Counted from the first letter of the stretch, positions 14,940 through 23,186 are shown. The stretch is 24,495 bases of DNA from an uncultured Prevotella sp. (GCA_900554835.1 USJD01000033.1:1-24495); one strand, 5' to 3'. The notes: a model not told the origin generated them from the letters alone. Numbers and translations are program-made.

Positions 14940-16627
14940 TAAGTAAGAATTTTCTTAATAACAATAACAGGCATAGAATCAAGCTTCTGCTGATTCTATG
15001 CCTATTTGGGTTTTGTTTGGTGCAAGCCATGCAGAGCCCCAAGAGAAAGGCGAAGCGCCCACAGGGCGACCGTGTTTATCTTCTTCATGCGGATGAGTTG
15101 AAGTATGATATGTTTGGTAGTAATCCTGATGCACAGATTGTCAAGGGTAAGGTCTCGTTCCTTCATCAGGGGGCGCATCTTACTTGTGACAGTGCCTATT
15201 TTTACCAAAACACCAATTCGGTGAAAGCGTTCGGTCATGTGCATTTCCGTCAGGGGGATACCTTGTCCTTGGTTTGTGATAGGGCTGAATACGATGGTTT
15301 GATGCAGATGATGAGGGCTCGCAATAATGTGGTCCTGCACCATCGCAGACAAGTTCTGCGTACCGATAGCTTAGATTATGACCGTTTGTATGAAATGGCC
15401 AACTTCTTCGAAGGTGGAACGTTGATTGATGGCAAGGACCGCCTTGTATCAGATTGGGGTGAATATCATACAAAGACCCGAGAGGCTAAGTTTGTCTTCA
15501 ATGTGAAACTTCGTAGCGGAAAGGATCTGGTGACTACCGATACCTTATATTATGATGTAAGGAAATCAACTGCCCACATGGTAGGTCCTTCCAAAATTGT
15601 CTCAGGCTCCAGTGTGGTTAATACCAAGGATGGATATTATGATACAAAGACCGATCATGCCCAGTTGTATGGTCGTTCCACTTTAGTGGATAAGGACAAA
15701 ACCATTACGGGTGATAGTCTGTATTATGTGAAAGACGGAAACAGTCAGGGTTTCGGTAATGTGATTTACAATGATAAGAAAAATCGCAATTCACTTCATT
15801 GCAACTATTTGCGTTATAATGAGAAGACAGGTTATGGCTTTGCCACCCGCAATCCGGTAGCTATTGATTATTCACAGAAAGATACTTTGTGGGTGCATTC
15901 AGATACCATGAAGATTTATACCTTTCATATCAATACAGACTCAGTCTATCGCAAGGTGCATGCCTACAGCAAGGTGCGAGCTTACCGGCAGGATGTTCAG
16001 GCGGTTTGTGATTCCATGGTATTTAATTCTCAGGATTCATGCATGACCATGTATAAGGACCCGATTGTATGGAATCTGAATCGTCAACTCCTTGGAGAAG
16101 AAATCAAGGTTTACATGAATGACTCTACGGTGCGCATGGCTCATGTTATCGGGCAGGCACTCTCTGTGGATGTGATGCCAGATAGCGTGCATTTCAATCA
16201 GGTAACTTCCAAGGAGATGAAGGCTTACTTTGAAAACGGACAGGCACGGATGGGCGAGTCTATCGGTAATGTCCAGACCATCTATTTTCTTACCAATGAT
16301 AAGGATAGCTCACTGGTTGGCATGAATTATATGGAGACCGATACGATGAGAATGTACTTGTCTCCAGAACGTCAGTTGCAGAAAATATGGTCAAATAAGT
16401 CTGTAGGCACATTCTATCCGATTACCCAGGTGCCGCCAGCCAAGTTGAAACTCCCTAATTTCGCTTGGTTTGACGATATCCGCCCCAAGGATAAAAATGA
16501 TATTTTCGTATGGAGAGGCAAGAAGCAAGACCAGCAGTTGAAGGTGATCAAGCGCCATGCTGCGCCTTTGCAGGTACTTTCTAGTAAAAAGAGCGAGATG
16601 CCTGTGAAAACAGAGTCATCTCGATGA
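14936..16627 (+). CDS. OstA-like (LptA/LptD N-terminal type) LPS-transport protein
   Basis: The 563-residue protein overlaps the surA-like gene by 4 bases. A basic N-terminus leads into a hydrophobic segment (15-31) with likely cleavage after LVQA. The mature part consists of repeated beta-strand blocks typical of the OstA/LptA jellyroll: YLLHADELKYD, then AQIVKGKVSFLHQGAHLTCD, KAFGHVHFRQGD and DRAEYDG. This is the expected periplasmic LPS bridge fold. It is two to three times the length of enterobacterial LptA, as usual in Bacteroidetes. It probably works with LptB (3824-4663) and with LptFG and LptD encoded elsewhere. Genetic coupling to SurA-like chaperones fits outer-membrane assembly. 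It does not contain the LptD beta-barrel. The C-terminal 60 residues are basic and less conserved looking. Confidence 0.85.
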   Translation: MISKNFLNNNNRHRIKLLLILCLFGFCLVQAMQSPKRKAKRPQGDRVYLLHADELKYDMFGSNPDAQIVKGKVSFLHQGAHLTCDSAYFYQNTNSVKAFGHVHFRQGDTLSLVCDRAEYDGLMQMMRARNNVVLHHRRQVLRTDSLDYDRLYEMANFFEGGTLIDGKDRLVSDWGEYHTKTREAKFVFNVKLRSGKDLVTTDTLYYDVRKSTAHMVGPSKIVSGSSVVNTKDGYYDTKTDHAQLYGRSTLVDKDKTITGDSLYYVKDGNSQGFGNVIYNDKKNRNSLHCNYLRYNEKTGYGFATRNPVAIDYSQKDTLWVHSDTMKIYTFHINTDSVYRKVHAYSKVRAYRQDVQAVCDSMVFNSQDSCMTMYKDPIVWNLNRQLLGEEIKVYMNDSTVRMAHVIGQALSVDVMPDSVHFNQVTSKEMKAYFENGQARMGESIGNVQTIYFLTNDKDSSLVGMNYMETDTMRMYLSPERQLQKIWSNKSVGTFYPITQVPPAKLKLPNFAWFDDIRPKDKNDIFVWRGKKQDQQLKVIKRHAAPLQVLSSKKSEMPVKTESSR

Positions 16628-16652
16628 TTTTGAAAAAGTAATATTATAAAAG

Positions 16653-18494
16653 ATGAGCGATATCATTCAATTATTGCCTGATTCTGTCGCCAATCAAATT
16701 GCAGCGGGAGAAGTCATCCAGCGTCCAGCTTCTGTGATTAAGGAGCTGGTGGAAAACGCTGTTGATGCGGGTGCTAAAAAAATAGATGTAGCCGTTGTGG
16801 ATGCCGGTCGAACCAGTATTCAGGTGATCGATGATGGAAAGGGCATGTCGGAAACGGATGCCCGACTGGCCTTTGAGCGCCATGCCACTTCCAAGATTCG
16901 CCAGGCAGAAGACCTGTTTAATCTGCATACCAATGGATTCCGTGGTGAGGCATTGGCTTCTATCGCAGCCGTAGCTCAGGTCGTTCTGAAATCTCGTCAG
17001 GAAAGCGATGATGTCGGAACCCAGTTGTCCATCTCCGGTTCACGTTATGAGGGACAGGAAGCTTGTTCTTGTGCCGTGGGAAGTATATTCTCGGTGAACA
17101 ACCTTTTCTATAATGTTCCGGCACGCCGCAAATTCCTGAAGTCCAATTCCACGGAATTAAATAATATCCTGACAGCATTTGAGCGCATCGTACTGGTCAA
17201 TCCGCAGATAGCCTTTACGCTTCACAGCAACAATACTGAATTGTTTAATCTGAAGGCAGGTAATCTGAGGCAGCGCATCATCGACGTGTTTGGAAAGCGC
17301 ATCAATCAGGATCTTTTGCCGGTCAATGTAGAGACGACCATGTGTAAGATTTCCGGTTTTGTGGGAAAGCCAGAAGCTGCACGCAAGAAAGGTGCCCATC
17401 AGTTCTTCTTCGTGAACGGACGATATATGAAGCATCCTTATTTCAATAAGGCGGTGATGACAGCCTACGACAGATTGGTTCCACAGGGCGAACAAGTGCC
17501 TTATTTCCTGTACTTTGATGTTAATCCCAATGACATCGATGTCAACATACATCCTACCAAGACAGAAATCAAGTTTGAAAACGAACAGGCTATCTGGCAG
17601 ATCTTGATGGCAGCCGTCAAGGAATCCATTGGAATGTTCAATGATGTTCCTTCCATCGATTTTGATACGGAAGATAAACCGGATATTCCGGTGTACAATC
17701 CGGATGTGGTTTCTTCTGCTTCTGCCCCGAAGATTAGTTTAAATCCGCATTACAATCCATTCAAGTCCTCCCCATCATCCGGGAAACCAACTGCGGTAAA
17801 GCCGGTGGATGAACAGTGGGAACAGTTGTATGAAGGATTGAATGATCAGGATTCGGTGGAAAGAGAAGCTGATATCTTCGAGTCGGAAAGCGAAACGGAA
17901 ATCAATACATCCCAAAGTATTTTAGCCGAAAAGTCACCAGCACATTATCAATATAAAGGTAAGTATGTGATGACAGCAGTGAAGTCGGGACTGATGATCA
18001 TAGACCAGCATCGGGCACATGTGAGAGTGCTTTATGAACGGTATCTTGAGCAGATTCAGCAACAGACGAGTCATTCCCAGAAAGTCCTTTTCCCAGAGGT
18101 TCTTCAATTCCCGGTTTCCGACGAAGTGATTTTGGAAAAGCTTTTGCCGGAGATGAGTAAGATGGGATTTGAACTGGATAATCTGGGTGGAGGAAGTTAT
18201 GCCGTCAATGCGATTCCTACCGGACTTGATGGCGTCAACCCTCTGCATCTGGTACAGGATATGGTTTTCTCAGCCAAAGAGAAGGGGGTGAAGGCCTTAG
18301 ATGAGGTACATCAGTCGTTGGCTCTGACGTTGGCACGGAATGCTGCCATTCCGCAAGGACAGGTATTGAGCAATGAAGAGATGGAAACCCTTGTCAATGA
18401 CCTGTTTGCGTGTAGCAACGTCAACTATACTCCCGATGGTAAAAATGTGCTTTGTATTCTCAAACAGCAGGAAATTGAGCACCTTTTAGGCTAA
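16653..18494 (+). CDS. mutL: DNA mismatch repair protein MutL
   Basis: The 613-residue protein has an N-terminal GHKL ATPase domain: ENAVDAGA (34-41), DDGKGM (60-65) and GFRGEAL (95-101). A transducer domain follows (to about 330), then a linker and a C-terminal dimerisation domain. MutL couples mismatch recognition by MutS to strand removal. In organisms without MutH the C-terminal domain normally carries the endonuclease motif DQHA(X)2E(X)4E. Here the aligned stretch at 451-462 is DQHRAHVRVLYE, with the first Glu replaced by Val457 and Ala by Arg454. The downstream zinc-site motifs are also degenerate. It is last in the operon, 25 bases after the OstA-like gene. Codon use is less biased than in tig or asnS, which fits low expression. 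Confidence 0.96.
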   Translation: MSDIIQLLPDSVANQIAAGEVIQRPASVIKELVENAVDAGAKKIDVAVVDAGRTSIQVIDDGKGMSETDARLAFERHATSKIRQAEDLFNLHTNGFRGEALASIAAVAQVVLKSRQESDDVGTQLSISGSRYEGQEACSCAVGSIFSVNNLFYNVPARRKFLKSNSTELNNILTAFERIVLVNPQIAFTLHSNNTELFNLKAGNLRQRIIDVFGKRINQDLLPVNVETTMCKISGFVGKPEAARKKGAHQFFFVNGRYMKHPYFNKAVMTAYDRLVPQGEQVPYFLYFDVNPNDIDVNIHPTKTEIKFENEQAIWQILMAAVKESIGMFNDVPSIDFDTEDKPDIPVYNPDVVSSASAPKISLNPHYNPFKSSPSSGKPTAVKPVDEQWEQLYEGLNDQDSVEREADIFESESETEINTSQSILAEKSPAHYQYKGKYVMTAVKSGLMIIDQHRAHVRVLYERYLEQIQQQTSHSQKVLFPEVLQFPVSDEVILEKLLPEMSKMGFELDNLGGGSYAVNAIPTGLDGVNPLHLVQDMVFSAKEKGVKALDEVHQSLALTLARNAAIPQGQVLSNEEMETLVNDLFACSNVNYTPDGKNVLCILKQQEIEHLLG

Positions 18495-18522
18495 AGTAGG
18501 GGGTAAAAATGGAAAAAAGACA

Positions 18523-18541
18523 ACTTTTTTTAGAAAAAAGT
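18523..18541 (+). terminator. AT-rich hairpin after mutL, weak terminator or A-tract element
   Basis: ACTTTTTT (18523-18530) pairs with AAAAAAGT (18534-18541) around a TAG loop, followed by GCA and eight T. It may end the guaB-mutL operon. It shares its 15-base core with the hairpin after tig and sits 44 bases upstream of the ompA -7 element. Confidence 0.45.
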
Positions 18542-18584
18542 GCATTTTTTTTATGAAAAAAGGGAAAAATTAAAAAATAAGTAG

Positions 18585-18592
18585 TAATTTTG
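18585..18592 (+). promoter_or_regulatory. -7 element of the OmpA-family gene
   Basis: TAATTTTG followed by CCCTC matches TAnnTTTG, 67 bases upstream of the chosen ATG. The DNA before it is rich in A and T tracts, as expected for a strong promoter. Confidence 0.65.
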
Positions 18593-18658
18593 CCCTCAAA
18601 ATATAAAAAGGTGATTTGGTTTTAATGAATTATATATTGATTGTTAAATATTAAAGTT

Positions 18659-19807
18659 ATGAAAAAGTTAATAGCTGTACTGGCATTTGCTGGTCTTTCA
18701 TTGAGTGGATTTGCTCAGGATGCAACTCCTACAGAAAAGTATAGTGTTTCTACAAACTCTTTCTGGAGCAATTGGTTTGTTCAGGCTGGTATTAATTGGA
18801 ATGCTTGGTATTCAAACGAGGAGCATGGTCAGAATTTCGCAACAAGTCCTTTCAAGAAGTTCCGTTCTAATCCTGGTGTTTCTGTAGCTATCGGTAAGTG
18901 GTTTACTCCTGGTATCGGTTTGCGTACCAAGTTGCAGGGTATCTGGGGTAAGCAGGTTTATGATATGGCAACAGGCGAGCAGGGCAAGTTCAATAAGTAT
19001 TGGCTTTTGAACGAGCACGTCTTGTTCAACGTCAGCAATTTGCTTTACGGTTACAATGAGAACCGTGTTTGGAATGTAATTCCTTTCGTCGGTGGTGGTA
19101 TTGGTCGTACAATGACTCACAACTTGTATTCAATGGACCTCTGTGCAGGTGTTCAGTCTTCTTGGAAGGTAGCTGAGAAACTCAATGTATATCTTGAGGC
19201 TGGTTGGAACCGTATCGAGCACGATATTGATGGTGGTGTCGAGCGCGGACGCCGCGGTTGGGATTCTCATGACAACAACCTCTATGCAGAGGTAGGTTTG
19301 CAGTTCAATCTTGGCAAGTCAACTTGGAAGAAGACTCCAGACGTAGATGCTATCAATGCTCTCCATCAGTCAGAGCTTGATGCACTTAATGCTAAGTTGA
19401 ACGATGCTAATGCAGAGAATGAACGTTTGAAGCAGAAGCTTGCTGAGCAGAAGCCAGTAGAGACTCCTGCATCTGTTAAGGAGTTTGTTAATACTCCAGT
19501 TTCTGTATTCTTCAACATCAATAAGACTAACATTGCTTCTCAGCAGGATTTGGTTAACGTACAGGCTCTTGCTAAGTACGCTAAGGAGAATGGTTCTAAG
19601 TTGCTCGTCAACGGTTATGCTGATAGCGCAACAGGTACTCCTGCTATCAACCAGAAGCTTTCTGAGGGTCGTGCAGAGGCAGTTGCTTCAGAGCTCGTTA
19701 AGATGGGTGTAGAGAGAAGTAATATCACAACTCAGGCTAATGGTGGTGTAGATGAGCTTTCTCCAATCTCATTCAACCGTCGTGCTACTGTTCAGATTGC
19801 AGAGTAA
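18659..19807 (+). CDS. OmpA-family outer membrane protein (beta-barrel plus peptidoglycan-binding domain)
   Basis: ATG 18659 (382 residues) is chosen over an in-frame TTG six codons upstream because it begins the signal peptide MKKLIAVLAFAGLSLSGFA with cleavage after Ala19. Residues 30-225 look like an 8-stranded outer-membrane barrel, with alternating aromatic strands such as WFVQAGINWNAWY and a strand ending EVGLQFNLG. Residues about 230-265 are a short coiled coil (ALNAKLNDANAENERLKQKL). The C-terminal domain (about 275-382) is OmpA/MotB-like: NGYADSATG with Asp322 and NRRATVQI with the Arg pair 374-375, the residues that hold diaminopimelate of peptidoglycan. Codon bias, a strong promoter context and a 20-bp terminator point to an abundant protein. 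It is similar in layout to the major OmpA proteins of Bacteroidales. Confidence 0.93.
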   Translation: MKKLIAVLAFAGLSLSGFAQDATPTEKYSVSTNSFWSNWFVQAGINWNAWYSNEEHGQNFATSPFKKFRSNPGVSVAIGKWFTPGIGLRTKLQGIWGKQVYDMATGEQGKFNKYWLLNEHVLFNVSNLLYGYNENRVWNVIPFVGGGIGRTMTHNLYSMDLCAGVQSSWKVAEKLNVYLEAGWNRIEHDIDGGVERGRRGWDSHDNNLYAEVGLQFNLGKSTWKKTPDVDAINALHQSELDALNAKLNDANAENERLKQKLAEQKPVETPASVKEFVNTPVSVFFNINKTNIASQQDLVNVQALAKYAKENGSKLLVNGYADSATGTPAINQKLSEGRAEAVASELVKMGVERSNITTQANGGVDELSPISFNRRATVQIAE

Positions 19808-19826
19808 TCTATATTAGATATATATT

Positions 19827-19879
19827 AAAAAAGAGGGTGTGTCATACTTTTTATGACACATCCTCTTTTTTTTTAATGA
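19827..19879 (+). terminator. Very strong intrinsic terminator after the OmpA-family gene
   Basis: A 20-bp stem (19827-19846 with 19852-19871, one G-T wobble) with a 5-base loop runs into a stretch of nine or more T. The A-run on the 5' side makes it work in both directions. Confidence 0.95.
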
Positions 19880-19930
19880 GAAATGAGAAATGAGAAACGG
19901 GAAAAGGGTAAAAAGGTAAAAGGGTAAAAA
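19876..19930 (+). repeat. Short tandem repeats in the ompA-tRNA spacer
   Basis: Three copies of ATGAGAA (19876-19896) are followed by three related units AAAAGGGTA, AAAAGGTA and AAAGGGTA (19902-19926). A small hairpin TAAAAAG/CTTTTTA (19925-19931 with 19937-19943) overlaps the end. The region encodes no protein. It looks like slippage-prone purine-rich filler between the terminator and the tRNA promoter. Confidence 0.7.
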
Positions 19931-19992
19931 GCTTTACTTTTTATGGGAAAATGAAGTTTTTTGAAGAAAAAATGAAAAAAGTTGCGAAAAAA

Positions 19993-20024
19993 TTTGGTGG
20001 AATCAAATAAAGTTCGTACCTTTG
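19993..20024 (+). promoter_or_regulatory. Full-consensus promoter of tRNA-Val
   Basis: TTTG (19993-19996), a 20-base spacer, and TACCTTTG (20017-20024) form a complete Bacteroidetes sigma promoter. The mature tRNA begins 20 bases after the -7 element, so the 5' leader is very short. Confidence 0.88.
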
Positions 20025-20044
20025 CACCCGCTTACGAAACGTAA

Positions 20045-20119
20045 GGGCGTTTAGCTCAGCTGGTTTAGAGCATCTGCCTTACAAGCAGAGGGTCGGCGGT
20101 TCGAATCCGTCAACGCCCA
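20045..20119 (+). tRNA. tRNA-Val, anticodon UAC
   Basis: The 75-base sequence folds as a complete cloverleaf. The acceptor arm is GGGCGTT with AACGCCC. The D arm is GCTC/GAGC. The anticodon arm is TCTGC/GCAGA with loop CTTACAA, giving TAC at 20080-20082. The variable region is 5 bases, and the T arm has loop TTCGAAT. The discriminator is A at 20119. The 3' CCA is not encoded (CTA follows) and must be added by the nucleotidyltransferase. It is a single tRNA gene with its own promoter and terminator. Confidence 0.97.
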
Positions 20120-20123
20120 CTAA

Positions 20124-20165
20124 TAGAGGTTTCACGATTACTTGTGAAACCTTTATTGTTTTTTA
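20124..20165 (+). terminator. Intrinsic terminator after tRNA-Val
   Basis: AGGTTTCAC/GTGAAACCT forms a perfect 9-bp stem, extended to 12 bp (20124-20135 with 20144-20155), with an 8-base loop. It is followed by a T-rich tract at 20156-20164. Confidence 0.9.
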
Positions 20166-20209
20166 AGCTAATTTATCATTATTTCTTCTGTCTTTTCAGA
20201 TAATTTTCC

Positions 20210-20217
20210 TACCTTTG
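20210..20217 (+). promoter_or_regulatory. -7 element of purB promoter
   Basis: TACCTTTG followed by CAGCC is an exact TAnnTTTG match, 33 bases upstream of the purB ATG. The -33 region holds only TTTC-like sequences. Confidence 0.75.
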
Positions 20218-20250
20218 CAGCCTAATCAGATATATTAATACGTATTAGAT

Positions 20251-21597
20251 ATGAATTTAGATTTGTTGACAGCCATATCACCAATTGATGGCCGTTATAG
20301 GGGAAAGACAGAAGCGCTTGCTAATTATTATTCAGAGTTTGCGCTGATTCGTTATCGTGTAAGAGTGGAAATAGAGTATTTCATCACTTTGTGTGAGCTG
20401 CCATTGCCGCAGTTGGCATCATTTGACCATGCTCTTTTTGATCGTTTGCGTGACATCTATCGTAATTTTGATGAGAACGAGGCACAGCGTGTGAAGGATA
20501 TTGAAAAAATAACCAATCACGATGTGAAGGCAGTCGAGTATTTTATTAAGGAAGAATTTGATAAGATCGGAGGCTTGGATGCTTATAAGGAATTTATCCA
20601 TTTCGGTCTTACATCTCAGGATATCAACAATACCAGTGTACCTCTCTCTGTGAAGGAGTCTCTGGAGCAAGTGTTCTATCCTCAGGTAGAGGAGTTGATT
20701 GCTCAGTTGCAGACCTATGCTGACGAGTGGAAAGATGTGCCTATGTTGGCAAAAACCCACGGACAGCCTGCTTCTCCAACCCGCTTGGGTAAGGAAATCA
20801 TGGTGTTTGTCTATCGTCTCACAGAGCAGCTCAATTCTTTGAAAGCCTGCAAGATAACTGCTAAGTTTGGTGGCGCTACAGGCAACTATAATGCGCATCA
20901 TGTAGCTTATCCGCAGTTCGACTGGAAGGCTTTCGGCAATAAGTTTGTCAGCGAAAAGTTAGGCTTAGAGCGCGAACAATATACTACTCAGATTAGTAAT
21001 TATGACTATTTGGGTGCCATCTTTGATGCTATTCGTCGTATCAACACCATCATCATCGATTTAGACCGTGACTTCTGGATGTATATCTCCATGGAGTACT
21101 TCAAGCAGAAGATTAAGGCAGGTGAGGTAGGTTCCAGCGCTATGCCACATAAGGTAAACCCTATCGACTTCGAGAATAGTGAAGGTAACTTAGGTATTGC
21201 CAATGCCATTCTTCAGTTCCTGGCTCAGAAGTTGCCAGTAAGCCGTTTGCAGCGTGACTTGACCGACAGTACAGTTCTTCGCAACATCGGTGTTCCTTTG
21301 GGGCATGGTGTGATTGCTATTCAGAGCACCCTGAAGGGCTTGCGCAAGCTCATCTTGCACGAGGAGAAGTTGCAGGAAGATTTGAACAATACATGGGCAG
21401 TAGTGGCTGAGGCTATACAGACTATCTTGCGTCGCGAGGCTTATCCACATCCATACGAGGCACTGAAGGCTTTGACACGTACTAATAAGCACATGACAGA
21501 GGAAACCATTCATGAGTTTATCCAGGGATTAAACGTTAGTGATAGCGTGAAGGCAGAATTGATGGCGATTACCCCAAGTAATTATACTGGTATCTAA
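20251..21597 (+). CDS. purB: Adenylosuccinate lyase
   Basis: The 448-residue enzyme belongs to the fumarase/aspartase superfamily. It splits SAICAR and adenylosuccinate, releasing fumarate in purine synthesis. Seen motifs are TSQDINNTS, KTHGQPASPTRLGKE with general-acid-side His170, and the flexible signature loop SSAMPHKVNPIDFENSEGN with catalytic Ser295. The PIDFENSEGN version and length match the long PurB form typified by the enterobacterial enzyme rather than the shorter Bacillus type. The protein ends normally in PSNYTGI. It has its own promoter after the tRNA terminator, and a 98-base spacer leads to the pseudouridine synthase gene. Confidence 0.97.
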   Translation: MNLDLLTAISPIDGRYRGKTEALANYYSEFALIRYRVRVEIEYFITLCELPLPQLASFDHALFDRLRDIYRNFDENEAQRVKDIEKITNHDVKAVEYFIKEEFDKIGGLDAYKEFIHFGLTSQDINNTSVPLSVKESLEQVFYPQVEELIAQLQTYADEWKDVPMLAKTHGQPASPTRLGKEIMVFVYRLTEQLNSLKACKITAKFGGATGNYNAHHVAYPQFDWKAFGNKFVSEKLGLEREQYTTQISNYDYLGAIFDAIRRINTIIIDLDRDFWMYISMEYFKQKIKAGEVGSSAMPHKVNPIDFENSEGNLGIANAILQFLAQKLPVSRLQRDLTDSTVLRNIGVPLGHGVIAIQSTLKGLRKLILHEEKLQEDLNNTWAVVAEAIQTILRREAYPHPYEALKALTRTNKHMTEETIHEFIQGLNVSDSVKAELMAITPSNYTGI

Positions 21598-21695
21598 GGA
21601 GAATTGGTGTGATGTATTATTCTTAGCTATGTTGATTAATAAATAATAATAATAAGATTTACTAACCCAGCCGTGAGGCTATTTTTTAAGAATTA

Positions 21696-23171
21696 ATGAC
21701 TATGGATTCAGAAATCGAAAACAAAGCTCAAGGTCAATCTACTGAGAGTGAAGGAACCCGTGAGGGAGGTTATAACCCAGCAGGTGGTTATCAGAGAAAT
21801 TATCACAGTAACGGACGCCCACAGCGTCCACGTATTAGCTCGCAGCGTGCTTACAGCAGCGACAGAAGCAACAGTAATAGCGAGGGCGGTTTCCGTCCTG
21901 AAGGCTTCGGCGCAGGCTTGCAGAGTTCAAATGGTGAACATTCACAGCAGCGTGGTGGCTATCAACCACGTGGCGGCTATGGTCGTCAGCAGGGTGGTGG
22001 CTATAATAACAATCGTGCCGGTGGTTATCAGCCACGTCAGCAGGCAGGTGGTTATCGTCCACGCTACAATAATAATAACGATTCGGAAGGTGGTTACCAG
22101 CCTCGTCAGCAGGGTGGTTATCAGCCTCGTCAGCAGGGCGGTTACCAGCCTCGTCAGCAGGGCGGTTATCAGCCTCGTCAGCAGGGTGGTGGCTACAACA
22201 GCAACCGTGGTGGCGGCTACAACAGCAACCGTGGTGGTGGTTACAACAGCAACCGTGGTGGTGGCTACAACAGCAACCGTGGTGGTGGCTACAACAACAA
22301 CCGTGGTGGTGGCTACAACAACAACAGCCGTGGTGGTGGCTACAACAACAACCGTGGTGGCGGCTATCGTCAGCATACACCAGGCTATGATCCAAATGCA
22401 AAGTATAGCCTGAAGAAGCGTATAGAATATAAGGAGGAAAACTTTGACCCAACAGAGCCATTGCGCTTGAACAAATATCTTGCCAATGCAGGTGTATGCT
22501 CTCGCCGTGAGGCTGATGAGTTCATCCAGGCAGGAGTCGTAACAGTTAATGGTGAGGTTGTAACAGAGTTGGGAACCAAGATTCTCCGCACCGATGAGGT
22601 GAAGTTCCACGATGCACCAGTATCATTGGAGAAGAAGGTATATGTATTGCTCAACAAGCCAAAGGATTACGTGACAACCAGCGATGATCCTCAGCAGCGC
22701 AAGACCGTGATGGATCTTGTTAAGGACGTATGCCCAGAGCGTATCTATCCAGTAGGTCGTCTCGACCGCAACACAACGGGAGTCCTCCTTCTCACCAACG
22801 ATGGTGATTTGGCAAGTAAGTTGACTCATCCTAAGTTCCTGAAGAAGAAGGTATATCATGTACATCTCGACAAGAACATCACTGCTCATGATTTGCAGCA
22901 GATTCGTGATGGTATTACTTTGGATGATGGCGAGATCAAGGCAGATGCAGTAGATTATGCAGACGAGCGCGACAAGGCACAGGTGGGCATCGAAATCCAC
23001 AGTGGCAAGAACCGTATCGTTCGCCGTATCTTCGAGAGCCTCGGTTATCGTGTCACCAAGCTCGACCGTGTACAGTTTGCTGGTTTGACCAAGAAGAACC
23101 TTCGTCGCGGTGACTGGCGTTTCCTCACAGAGAAAGAGGTAGATATGCTCCGCATGGGTGCTTTTGAATAA
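21696..23171 (+). CDS. rluB: RsuA/RluB-family rRNA pseudouridine synthase with long low-complexity N-terminus
   Basis: The 491-residue protein has two distinct parts. Residues about 253-491 are a complete RluB/RsuA-type enzyme: S4 RNA-binding domain (LRLNKYLANAGVCSRREAD) and a catalytic domain with Asp357 in GRLDRNTTG and IHSGKNRIVRR near the end. It converts a uridine in rRNA to pseudouridine; by family the target is probably in 23S rRNA. The first 250 residues are disordered and made of Gly, Tyr, Asn, Gln, Arg and Ser, including 11 near-perfect 8-9-residue repeats at residues 132-220 (GGYQPRQQ, then GGGYNSNR and GGGYNNNR). Such an extension, RGG/YG-rich, could bind RNA or promote condensation. 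Start may be ATG 21696 or ATG 21702. The next gene begins 15 bases downstream. Confidence 0.92.
   Translation: MTMDSEIENKAQGQSTESEGTREGGYNPAGGYQRNYHSNGRPQRPRISSQRAYSSDRSNSNSEGGFRPEGFGAGLQSSNGEHSQQRGGYQPRGGYGRQQGGGYNNNRAGGYQPRQQAGGYRPRYNNNNDSEGGYQPRQQGGYQPRQQGGYQPRQQGGYQPRQQGGGYNSNRGGGYNSNRGGGYNSNRGGGYNSNRGGGYNNNRGGGYNNNSRGGGYNNNRGGGYRQHTPGYDPNAKYSLKKRIEYKEENFDPTEPLRLNKYLANAGVCSRREADEFIQAGVVTVNGEVVTELGTKILRTDEVKFHDAPVSLEKKVYVLLNKPKDYVTTSDDPQQRKTVMDLVKDVCPERIYPVGRLDRNTTGVLLLTNDGDLASKLTHPKFLKKKVYHVHLDKNITAHDLQQIRDGITLDDGEIKADAVDYADERDKAQVGIEIHSGKNRIVRRIFESLGYRVTKLDRVQFAGLTKKNLRRGDWRFLTEKEVDMLRMGAFE
22089..22355 (+). repeat. Tandem 24-bp coding repeats in the pseudouridine synthase gene
   Basis: Four units of 24 bp encode GGYQPRQQ (22089-22184). 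They are followed by four units encoding GGGYNSNR (22185-22280), one GGGYNNNR (22281-22304), a 27-bp GGGYNNNSR (22305-22331) and another GGGYNNNR (22332-22355). Units differ mainly at third codon positions, which suggests recent duplication with purifying selection on the peptide. Confidence 0.9.
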
Positions 23172-23186
23172 GAAACAATAAAAACA

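Noticed and set aside
18641..18658. TTG start for the OmpA-family gene six codons upstream
   Set aside because: The ATG at 18659 begins a standard Sec signal peptide; the extension would only add residues ahead of it.
21669..21686. Short hairpin AGCC-GTGA-GGCT with T-run before the pseudouridine synthase gene, as terminator of purB
   Set aside because: The stem has only 4 bp and lies 10 bases before the next start codon. It is possible but too weak to list as a terminator.
22089..22355. CRISPR-like array of 24-bp units
   Set aside because: The units are directly adjacent with no spacers and are in frame within a coding gene; no cas gene is nearby.
21748..22610. Long open frames in several other frames across the repeat part of the pseudouridine synthase gene
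   Set aside because: The Gly/Asn/Arg codon repeats contain no stops in any frame, so they create repetitive Thr/Val/Ala or His/Cys peptides. The frame with a real S4 and catalytic domain is the coding one.
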